From the NCBI GenBank assembly GCA_012295275.1, contig CM022678.1:13962759-14026758 (forward strand): a DNA stretch of 64,000 bases, read 5' to 3'. Shown one piece after another: positions 51,001-61,154 of the stretch. Within the stretch, counting starts at the first letter, position 1, and each line of letters opens with the position of its first letter. The position numbers and the translations under genes were made by a program. The DNA is from Chrysomallon squamiferum (taxonomy: Eukaryota; Mollusca; Gastropoda; Neomphalida; Peltospiridae). The notes below the pieces were generated by a model. That model was not told the DNA's origin and searched no databases. It saw nothing but the letters and a program-made list of their open reading frames with translations.

Positions 51001-54000
51001 TTATTTTAAATATATTAATAATAATATGTGAAAAATACAAGTAAAAAAAAAATAAAATGGGCAAATTTTTAACTCATATGTAAAAAAATTCCAAAGGATG
51101 AGAGAAATAAACATTATTTTTTTTTTAGTTTCGCTGTTGTGTATTTTTAAGCTTGAGATATATTTGACAGAAACTGTACCAGCTGACATATGTATCAATA
51201 ATGTCACTGCTTACTGGATTTATTCAAATCCTTAATGTGACCAGTAACACCATCAAGATCTTAATTCCTTCATACTTGTTACAAATTAAACTGTTATGTT
51301 TGAATTTCAGTGAGATTGTAATCATAATACCAAATATCCAACAATATTCACTTGCCCACATGCATACACCACAGGCCATCTGAATTCAAAATTTTAACTA
51401 ATAATTAATACAGTTTGTTTCTAATTAGCACGAACTGACAGTGGTTTAATGTAAGTAACACTGATAAATATGTTTAATTTTTCTAACCTTCACACACACA
51501 CACACACATAATATATCAAATGTCTACTTGTTTCTGTCCTTGCATAACCACACTCAACATATTTTACAACAACAACAACAACCACAACAACAACAACACT
51601 GGTTTAATTTCAGTAGTATTATTTTGTTATTCTATTTCTTTCATATACAGTAGTACCTTGACTTAAGAGTTCGTTCAGTGACCAAGCTCATAACTTAATT
51701 TGCTCCTATATCAAATCAATTTTCCCAACTGAAATTAACTGAAATACCATTAATCTGTTCCAGCCCCAAAAATACCACCCCATTTTTTTTTCAGTGTTTT
51801 TAAACTAAAAAAATATATTTATAAATGACAAATATTGTACAAAATAAAATAAAAGACAATGTAAAGAAATAAATTAGTTTTTATAAGTGTATTTATCTTG
51901 AAGTGTATTTATCTTGGAGATCAGACAAATTATTTTAACACCTTTGGCTGGAGTTACAGCCTTTATCGACTCCTTCTGCTTCAGTATGGTACATATCATA
52001 AAGTACTACGCTTCTACTGCCTAGCCAAGTCTACTATATGCATATCTTGCTTATGCTTTTCTCTGATATCATGCTTTAATTCAATGGATATCATCCGCTT
52101 CTTCTTCTCAGCACTGTCCTTTACATTCACTTTCTTTGAGCAGAGAAGAGAAATTTGGCAAAATACTGCACAAAATGCAGATGTTGTGTTGTTCTTTGTG
52201 CCAACTAGTGGCGGTGTATCTGAAGCTCACTCATAATTCGAATTTTGGCTCGCAACTCAAAGTAAAAAATCCAACGGGCAAATGCTCATAACTCAGAAAA
52301 CTCATAAGTTGGTGCACTCGTAAATTGAGGTACCACTGTATTTTAATTTCAAAATAGTTTGAAAAATAATAGCATCAGGTTTTTCTAAGAATGAAGAAAT
52401 CAGATACAAAAATTGAAAAAAGAAAAAGAGAACAAAACATTTTGAAAACAACAACAAACAAAAAAATAAACCTTTCAATTCCAGTATCAACAAAATTGAA
52501 AAATATTATTTAATAAAACATTTGAATTATAATTAAAAAAAAACAAATCTCAAATTTGAATTCAAAAAATAAATTTAAATCACAAAACACTGAAATAATA
52601 ATTTCAGTAATAAAATTAAAAACATTTACCTGATAAGTAACTGACAAAATGAATAACTTAAAAGCATTTAAACAACAAATAAAATAAAAATTATAAAGAA
52701 AATCACCCAAGGGTTTATTTACAACTTACCTTTCCTTGGCAGCTTTGGAACTTCTTGGAAGAAGATAAAACAACAGTGATAATAATTACTGAGAAAAGTT
52801 TTGTTTAGTTGACTGCAAACTTTGGTTTACATTTAAAATATATCTTTGGTGCATAAACAAACAGCCTAAAAATTATCTGATTTGTTATGTTTATTTACTA
52901 TAAAAATTAATATTTAACAAGTCTGTGAAGATGTATGCATCTTATTTATTCTTTTATATATTTTTTTAAAGTTCTAATATCATTTTGCTCTGATTCTCTG
53001 CATAACCAAATATTCTTATTACTGTAACTAAAACAAATATAACTAGTAACCTTCATGCATTTTCTTGGATATGTTATTATTTTATAATATATTATTATTA
53101 AGACAGGTTAGTTCCTAAAAATCTGAAACATTCAAAAGGAAGTGTATTTAGGCTATTTGATCATACCACAACAGGTATATTTTAAATTTAAATATTGTAA
53201 CATGTATTTTGACAATTAACACTGAAACCACTTTCATCATTAGTAAATAGAAATTATTATTATTTTTTTTTTTTTTTTGAAGAATGAAGCAGCAAAAACA
53301 TGAACATTGCTATGTGAAAAAATCATGCATTTCATTCCAATGCAGCCAAAAAGAACTAATACCATTAAAAAAAAATGCAATGTGAAATAAAATAAAAATA
53401 AAAATAAAAATAACTACAAATAAACTTTTACAAAATTAAGCTATGGGGAAAAAATAAAGAAGAAAAAAGAGAAAAGAATATATATAGAAAGATATTACAA
53501 GAAATAAAATAAAAGGAAAATTATGTGAATTATACCATCATGTTTAAAAAAGGTAAAAAAAAAAAAAAAAGAAGAAACAGTTTTTCAGACAAGGGACAGA
53601 AGTTAATTGTAAAACAACCAAACTTTGTTTTTACCCAAAATAAAAAATAATCAACATCATATAGTCCAGACAAAAATGATCACAACTCTTGCACAATATA
53701 ATGCAAACTACATTAATATGTATGTTCCATGCAATTTGTTGATCTGTGCTAACTTAAGATATAGCTGTGCATTCTTATGTAATGATCTCAAGATCATGCA
53801 AGGCAAGTCAATTAGCACTTAGGGGAAAGACTTGGTTAATTATTTGCAATACTAGAATATAAAATAGAATATCAAGTAGAATATGAATGACTCAGTGAAA
53901 TGATACAATGGAACATAAATGCACCAGTTATAAACTATATTCTTTAAATTAATAAATAGGGTATTTTACTTCAGTGGTTACAATTTCTGGTTAGAAATTG

Positions 54001-57000
54001 AAAATATATTCTCCACTAAGGCCACACCTTTTTATTAGTTGGATTATGGATCTTCTACACCCACCAGTTACTTTGGAATAAAATGTTCTTTTCCTAGCCC
54101 AGAAACTGTAAAATGAAACTTACGTTATGATACCTTAAAGTCATTTTAAGCACTGACACATCAAAATGCATATGGGTAAGAAAAAATTTGCTGTTTTCTC
54201 TTTATTCCTTCTATTCAGTTCCTAATGTATGTTTCACCAGTGGCAACACATATTTTTTAAGTTAAATATACCAGAAAAAACTAAACTGGCAAATTTTATT
54301 TCAAGGATAATTACTGATAATATCACAGGACATAACTAAATAAATAGACACAATGAATTTTAAAAACAAAAAATATATAAAATTGATATTTTAAAACTTT
54401 AAATTTACACTAATGACAAGTTTGGCATTCCATATGACCCCAATCTTGATGCTTTCGAAACAGGAAGCAAAGTAATATATATACAGCTGTTCCCATAGTT
54501 AGGTCTAGGATATTAATGTTACCTGCCATGTCTGCATCTCACAATAATGCTAAAAATGTAGAAGGTGCCTTGAACAGTTTCTAGATTGCTGCACATTTTA
54601 CTGATCATTACAATGTGCAGTGCAATCTGCAGATAGCACATATCGACAAATCATGCAGAACAAACAGAGCTAACCAAATGAAAATGAGATCAGAACTGTA
54701 GTGGGCAAAAAGACATCTGACTTAAGTAACAGATTATGTTTATTCATATGTAAAAACATAAATCAGCTTTCAGATGTATCTGATAATTAAGACAGGTTGT
54801 ATTTTATATTAATATTTTCTTTAAAATATTACTTTGGTGTGATTGATATCTTCAAAAATGTGTCAGACATGTTTGTTTACTTCATATTCTGAAGCTTTAC
54901 TTTATCACTGGTATTTGTTTTACACACATACAAGAACACATGCCTTATTTATTTTCATTTTTAAATCCTAGCTTAAATACCTCTACTTAATTATTTTGTA
55001 TTAAGAAAATAGATATTTCCAAGTCTGCTATAAAAGGGATGCATATATTTATTTTCTTTCAACACCATTGTTATTATTACTGAAGTTAGCCATGCAGAAT
55101 TTGAGAAGATGTATGGAGAATAAGAATGTTTTATGACAAGCATCATCATTCAGGGTATCATTCCAAAATATTTATATCTCGCTTTATTATCTCAAGAAGT
55201 CATCATTCAGTATATGAAGACAAGATTATTATCATTCAGTATATCTTTTGAAGGTAATTATCCCATAGTATTCATTATTTAGGATATCATTCCAGAAAAA
55301 TCATCATTCAGTTTAACATTCCACGGTTATCATTCAGAATATCATTACATGGTAATCATGATTCAATGTGTCATTCTTTACTCACCAATTTTGTATTTAC
55401 CATTGTGTCGATATTTGATTGGAAATGTTAAATGTTCTAAAACAAATTAAATATAATCATAATTTTTTATGATGTATTTTTTAAACAAATACAAAAGCCA
55501 GTTGTATTTGCCATCTACAGATATATTCCAATTCCTAGCTTAATAAGATTAAAAGTACAACTAAATATTATGCACAATATTAACATAAAAATGAAAAAAC
55601 AAAAAACAAAAAAAACAAAAACAGTATCAACAAATGTATATTCTTATTTACTGACTGGCTGATTTACAGATTGGTCAGATGTTAGTTCACTGGTTAATCA
55701 GTTAATCACCAATTTATCTATTTATTGGGATATTCTTAGATTTTGATAAAGTAGCAAAGCATTAAAACATCTTTAAAATGGTGCAAAAAAATGTATATAT
55801 GAATAAATATATAAATAAAACAGAAATCACTAGCACTGCAGTAAAGTTGCAACATCATAATCAGTAAACAACATCAAACATGCTACCTGAAACAGTTTAA
55901 ACAGATAACAAATAAAATTTCTGAAACTTTAAGAGAAATAACAGAGAATCTAACTGAAATGGAAAACAGATCTATGGGCAGTTGGTTGCTTGCCGTATTC
56001 TCACTTTCAAATTTCACTGAGTATGTAGAAACTGGTTAGTGTCCACAAACACTGAAATATAATCAATGGACTACATCAGGGATCTTATTTATATCAGCTA
56101 GTTCTGTATTCCAATCATTTTGTTTTGTGTGTTGATCAATCTGTCCCTATATATAATTTTTCTCATTTATTTTCAGTCTGTGTTGGTTTATTCACACTTA
56201 CTTTTAGGCTTGTTTTGTGAAGGTGGTGGCTGAGGTGGGAATTTTCCACCATCTGAATCCAATCTATCTTTAGAACCATCTTTATTAAGCAGTGAGTCTG
56301 GGATGACAATAAGACTGGGAGGTCGGGAACGAGGCTTTGTCTTGTCTGGTGTACCCTGAATTATTATATAAAATACAAGTAGAGCATCCCTTATAAATTT
56401 TGGGTAATGCTATTTTAAAGTTATATATAAGCTGTATATTTCAAAGTAAATATTATAGTATAAATTATATGAAAATAATTTATATATTCTTTTTTTCACA
56501 ATCTGAAAAGTTCATTGTAATCTAATATTGCTGGTCTAGCTAGTTTATAAAACTGTATTTTGAACTAGAAGCCTCAGCAAAATAGTTTCAGTTTTAGTGA
56601 TTTTTAGTTTTTAAAATTCAAATATTCTGATTGACGAGTACATTTCATCTTGCAAGAAAGGTACATTTTTGCATCTTTTGTAAACTAAGTAAATAACAAA
56701 ATCAATAAAAGGCAACTCAAATGAATTTGATATATATTACACATACAAATATAAATTTATTTATGACAGCAAAAAGTACATTACTAGAAAAACAAATACC
56801 AATGATGAAAACTAAAATTTTTACTAAAACTGTTCTTTGAAGACTGCTATTTAATATTATGTAAAGAGTCCCTAATTTTTTAGATGGCCGAGACAGGCAT
56901 ATTTCATTCAATTTAATTAAAAGAACCCATTGTTGTGTGTTTACCAAGGGAAACATAAGTTTGACCACTCCAGTGCTTTGAGATTTTTCTAATTAAATCA

Positions 57001-57306
57001 ATAGTCTGGGATCACAAAACACCATTTAGGAATAGAGCTTTTCAAGTTAAGAAATATTCAAATTTCTGAATGTCATTATTACTAGTTTGTATAGGAGCTA
57101 GACCAGGACCAGACTTTCAGTTCAAGAGATCAAAGTTTGAGAAAAAATAAAAATTATTACTTACATCTAAGTCATCATCACTATAATCTCCATCAAAAAT
57201 CCGATCTTCCTGTAAAAGAAACAGAAAACAGTTAGAACAAAGCAGTAAGCAGATTTTGCCTAACTGTAAGTTTGTAATGCAGTCAGTGGAACACATGCTC
57301 CACGTG

Positions 57307-57354
<48 letters not shown>

Positions 57355-59429
57355 TGCAGTGAATCTTGGTAAGTTGAGATGGAAGGGGTCAGAAAAAAAC
57401 TGCTCAAGTTTTATTGTGTTTGAATATTCAAATTTCATGTATTCATTGCAATTCTGATGGACAAATAATAAATGTTTCATATTGCAAGAAAAAACCCTTG
57501 CATATTTGGTAAACTAAGTGAATAACAAAAGCCACAAGTCAAATGAATGTGACAAAAATATGCACACACATAGGTACATATAAATGATAATGTGCTTATT
57601 TCTACATAAAACAGCACAAACAGATGACTCATACGGTATATAAATATATGTACATACCTACATACATACACTGAAACCCTTACTTGGAGAAACCAAGTTC
57701 ATGTATTTTCAGATTTCTAAATTCACATAATGAAGTCAATTGATAGCACTAGATGTACAGTACAAATATTTAAAATCATGTACATGAACAAGACAAAAGT
57801 TATTAATGAGAGACTGTTTGCATGGTTTCTGAAAGAAAAAGTTTTCCATACAAACTGATTAACGTTATCAGGAGAATGTTAATGGTTCAACAGATACGTA
57901 AAGATTAACTGGCATTTAAATAGCAAATAGCATGTTTGAACAATATATTTATTTGTAAGCAAAATCAACATCAGTCAGTGAACTTTATCACATAACTACA
58001 AACGTTCTTTGGAGTCTGGCTGCAATTGTGTATTATGTTAAGATATTGTACAGCAAAAAATAAAGACAGTTGAGGCATGCATATTTCATTCTACATAATC
58101 AATGACCCTCTGTTATGCATTTGTCAAGGGAAGCAATTAGCATGACCAGTTCCAGCTCTTGGAGTTTTAAAAAGCTAATTTATATTAGATACTGGAAATG
58201 ATTTTCTACATATCAATGTTTTATTATTACTGGTTATTACTAATTTATCTAAGAGCTGAGCCGAGTGAAGAATTTTCACCCTAACAGATCAAGGTTCTTG
58301 TGAAATCAGTGTTTGATTGATCCAAATTTGACAGTATATTTGAAAACAAGATAAGGTTTGTCAAATAAGTAGCAATTAAAAGTTAAGAAAATTGGTGTCT
58401 GTGCACTGTGTATCAGTGGTTCAACAATTATATATATATTTGTAGATATGTTTTTGCATGTGTGTGTGTGAATATTTAAACTTACATTCATAAGATCCCA
58501 ATCTATGTTAACATGAGCAAATAAGTCTTTCTTATTAGAGAGAGCTGCTTTCACCTGAAATGAAATATTAATATATACATTTCATTATTCTCACATAGTA
58601 TCATATAAAAATACCTAATTGTTAAAATAAACTGGAAAATAATATCAAAAATGGCTTTATCAAATTAAATTGCTCTGCATTATTAATTTAAGCACATTTA
58701 GGCATTTCGTCATTCTTTATTTTCATAGCAGTATATTCATTTTAAAATGATGGATTTACAAAAAAAAAAAAAAAAAAAAAAAATAGTCTTTAATCTCACC
58801 ACAGTATATACAAAATAATAAATGATATAACTAAATGTGTGCATAAAAGCATATTTAAGTTCTGTTACACTGTTCTACAATATTTTACTAAGTCAATAGA
58901 TAACTTAGAATATTTACAATGTGCACAATTCAAAATAGATCATACTTCTGTTATAATTATTTTTTAATATAACAATACAGACATTCATTACGACGATGTG
59001 AGCCAATGTAATGTAATAAGATTTTAAAAAGACTGGAAATATTCTTGGTCACTTAGTTATCAATGCAAAGACATTATTGATATTATTTTTTGTATTAGTG
59101 TTTTGTACCATAAGGAAGTATCAGTATACAAACTTCAAACTGTTATAAACTTCAAATTGTTATAATTTGTTAATGCTAAAGGCAATATTTATAATAACCC
59201 TTTTGTAAAAATGTGAATTATATATTTGTTACTAAATATTACCAGTTCTACACAGAGTTGATTGTCATGATCTTTAGCCACTTCCAATGCTGTCTTTCCC
59301 TGTTTGTTTTCTATGTTAGCAAGGTCTGGTTTTGTCCGTAACAACAGTTTCATACACTCTGTTTGGTTTAACTCAGCACACAGATGTAGAGCTGTATTCC
59401 CATCTCTTGTCTTCTTATCCAGGCTGCCT
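43075..59429 (-). CDS. ASAP1: ASAP1/ASAP2-like Arf GTPase-activating protein, C-terminal 411 residues
   Basis: Twelve minus-strand exons join in phase: 59243-59429, 58486-58554, 57165-57209, 56202-56355, 55386-55436, 52730-52753, 50089-50403, 47087-47129, 45575-45630, 45151-45236, 44809-44940, 43075-43149 (stop TGA). ASAP proteins hydrolyse Arf-GTP at membranes and link Arf to focal adhesions and actin through Src-family and FAK partners. Visible parts: ankyrin repeats ([20 protein letters not shown], then [13 protein letters not shown]), an acidic stretch ([10 protein letters not shown]), a basic/proline-rich linker with [16 protein letters not shown] and [17 protein letters not shown], and the SH3 domain ([37 protein letters not shown]). 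The SH3 excludes ASAP3. Invertebrates usually carry one co-orthologue of ASAP1 and ASAP2, so the symbol is approximate. BAR, PH and Arf-GAP exons lie beyond the right edge. Confidence 0.93.
44539..44656 (-). pseudogene. duplicated copy of the last ASAP SH3 exon end
   Basis: About 117 bp match 43001-43117 with roughly six mismatches. On the minus strand the copy keeps the last 13 codons and stop of ASAP ([13 protein letters not shown]), with one amino-acid change (Ser to Gly) and two silent changes, plus the start of the 3' untranslated region. The first 11 codons of the real exon ([11 protein letters not shown]) are absent. An in-phase AG lies just before GTAGGATTA, but there is no pyrimidine tract. 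It lies in the last intron, between 43149 and 44809. Confidence 0.85.
44971..45052. repeat. (GA)41 microsatellite, (TC)41 on the ASAP sense strand
   Basis: 82 bases of perfect GA repeat fill over a third of the 210-bp intron between ASAP exons 45151-45236 and 44809-44940. On the coding (minus) strand it is a TC tract ending 30 nt before the AG acceptor of the SH3 exon. Confidence 0.97.
51648..52338 (-). mobile_element. Tigger-type element with transposase N-terminal remnant, minus orientation
   Basis: Starts CAGTAGTACCTTGACTTA and ends TAAATTGAGGTACCACTG, flanked by TA. The minus strand between about 51935 and 52130 encodes the same N-terminal transposase remnant as the element at 6256-6859, in a more decayed state, and both lack the catalytic region at the same place. 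The 112-codon plus-strand frame at 51898-52236 is an antisense artefact that resembles the one at 6442-6735 for this reason. It lies in the ASAP intron between exons 52730-52753 and 50089-50403. Confidence 0.83.
53262..53280. repeat. poly-T tract
   Basis: A T-run in the ASAP intron between exons 55386 and 52753. The rest of this 2.6-kb intron is AT-rich without recognised features apart from A-rich tracts at 53370-53580. Confidence 0.7.
55140..55380. repeat. diverged ~30-bp minisatellite beside an ASAP exon
   Basis: The phrases 'atcatcattcag', 'tatcattcca' and 'gg.tat' recur irregularly about eight times over 240 bp ('catcatcattcagggtatca', 'catcattcagtatat', 'atcattcagtatatc', 'ggatatcattcca', 'atcattcagaatatcattaca'). 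The block ends directly at the donor site of the 51-nt exon 55386-55436. Confidence 0.7.
56652..57135. repeat. dispersed repeat, copy 1, left of the 45-nt ASAP exon
   Basis: Shares with 57483-58290, in the same order and orientation: 'gcaagaaa', 'tttgtaaactaagt.aataacaaaa', 'tcaaatgaat', 'gttctttgga', 'gaggcatgcatatttcatt' (here 'gacaggcatatttcatt'), 'cattgttgtgtgtttaccaagggaa', 'ttattactagtttgtataggagct' and 'agatcaa'. It is shorter than copy 2 by an internal gap of about 320 bp. No coding potential. Confidence 0.7.
57309..57351. repeat. (CA)n microsatellite
   Basis: About 21 CA dinucleotides in the ASAP intron between exons 58486 and 57209. Valine/cysteine-repeat frames across it are artefacts. 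Confidence 0.95.
57483..58290. repeat. dispersed repeat, copy 2, right of the 45-nt ASAP exon
   Basis: The longer copy of the family at 56652-57135: 'tgcaagaaaa', 'tttggtaaactaagtgaataacaaaa', 'gttctttggagtctggc', 'gaggcatgcatatttcattc', 'tatgcatttgtcaagggaagc' and 'ctaatttatctaagagctga'. Ends are approximate and no terminal repeats were seen. Confidence 0.68.
58767..58783. repeat. poly-A tract
   Basis: About 22 A residues around 58760-58783 in the ASAP intron between exons 59243 and 58554. The remainder of this intron holds no recognised feature. Confidence 0.7.
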
Positions 59430-59955
59430 CTGTCAAGTATTTTAATATTTAAATACAAAAAGAGAATGATTATATGACTATTTAAAATTGGAATTGATAG
59501 TCTATGTGTTCATAAAAATCACAAACATACAGATAACAAACAGCAATATATTTCATGTATTTTTCATTTCTCATTCAAACACTTAAAAATATCCTTCCCT
59601 CCTTCAGGGGTTGGTTTCAAATTAGGCCCGAAAAATAGGCTTGAAGAGACTTCTCCCTCAAGACACATTAGAGACAAATAAAAACTTTAGGTTGAAGTGA
59701 AGTTTTGTGAAGGAGAAATGAATTCAATCTACACGGTAAAACACTCAAGGCAACCACAAGTGAGGGCAAGTCGCTGCTATCCATAGACAAATGTTTGTAA
59801 ACATGCATGTTTTGCACATGACTGCCATCTTGGAAGTTTAATTAATGACTGGTTCATTTTGTGTTGACAAGGTGAATGGCCCAGTGTTCGAATGCAAGAA
59901 AAAGTAGTACAAGGAGCACAATGAAGTCCCCTTAAGACAACCCATTAGCTCTAAA

Positions 59956-60738
59956 ATGAAAAAAATTGCAGATAAAACTGAGTTAGCACAGATCCTTGAT
60001 GCAATTAAAGGAATGGAAACAAATATGGTTCAACTGGGAAGGATGTTATTGCAAAAAGTAGATGAAAAGTTGTCTAGTTTAGAATTAAACATGAAGTTGC
60101 AAACAGACTCAACAAAAACTGAAATTAAGATTGAACTGAACAAGGTTGTTAAAAATTTATTGTTTGATATACAAATAGAAAATGTCTGTCATTGTCAAAA
60201 CACAATTAAAAAACAAACTGATGATAAAATCACAGAGTTAGAAAATCAACTGATTAAATTAGAAATTCATGAAAGAAAGTGAAACCTATTGATTTATGAT
60301 GTTCAAGTGGATCAGTCACTAGGAAAAGAAGATACAGAAGCAGTCATTAGAACCATCCTACAAAAGTTAGTGAAGCTAGACCAGATGACTGCAGAATCTA
60401 TGAGTTTTATGTTTATCAACTTGGCCGACCCAAGAGTAGCCCTCCAGTAACAACTGGTCCTCTGTCTCCAGCTCCTCCACCAGCCATTATTGTAGTCTTT
60501 GTGCACCAGAGTGATAGGGATCTAGTGCTGTTCTCTGCAAAGAATCTGCAGGGGACATGAGTAATAATCACGATGGATTTGCCAGTTAAGTTGAAAAAAA
60601 AAGAGGGTCTGCTTGCCACTGAGACATATAAAATTAGAAAAGAAAAACACATGAAACCCAGAATAAGAGTTGTGGATGCTGATGTTATTCTTGAACCCAG
60701 AGTGGATGAGTGTGTGTGGAAGGCTATTAAAATTTAAA
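59956..60738 (+). pseudogene. LINE ORF1-like protein, broken
   Basis: The first 108 codons (59956-60282) are a lysine/glutamate-rich coiled coil with heptad leucines, as in L1-type ORF1 proteins that trimerise and bind RNA. After a stop the same frame continues (NLLIYDVQ, ILQKLVKLDQMTAESMSF). Shifted frames follow with the distinctive late-ORF1 sequence PPAIIVVFVHQSDRDLVLFS, NLQGT-stop-VIITMDLPVKLKKKEG, TYKIRKEK and IRVVDADVILEPRVDE, matching the RRM/C-terminal region of Tx1-like ORF1 proteins. At least one stop and two frame changes rule out function. Confidence 0.75.
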
Positions 60739-61154
60739 TTCAAATACATGATGCCGTATCGTTTTTCAAATAAGCAAATCATATATGTATATATGTGCAT
60801 ATGTATATAGTACTATTTGGTTAGTTTACAACATACATGAAGCTTACCCAACAATGTACTTGCTGGTGTGTGATCTTTTTGTAAGTGTGATCCAGCAATG
60901 ATTGTTATTAGCCTAGTAATATATATAAATGTTTATAAATATATATAAATATGTGTGTGTAATATATATATATATATATATCTTTTTGATAATAGGCCGA
61001 TTGACTGACAGATAATAAGTTGCCAACTGCCTATTGTTTACTTTTTGTGTCAATATGGCTTTGGTACAGTATATCATGTGCACATTTACATTGACTAATA
61101 TGTGGTTAGTGATGGAAGATTATCATGAAGTACTAGGAACATATCTCAAAGAAT

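Noticed and set aside
57117-57480. Val-Cys repeat frames
   Set aside because: They translate the (CA)n microsatellite; only 57165-57209 is a real exon.
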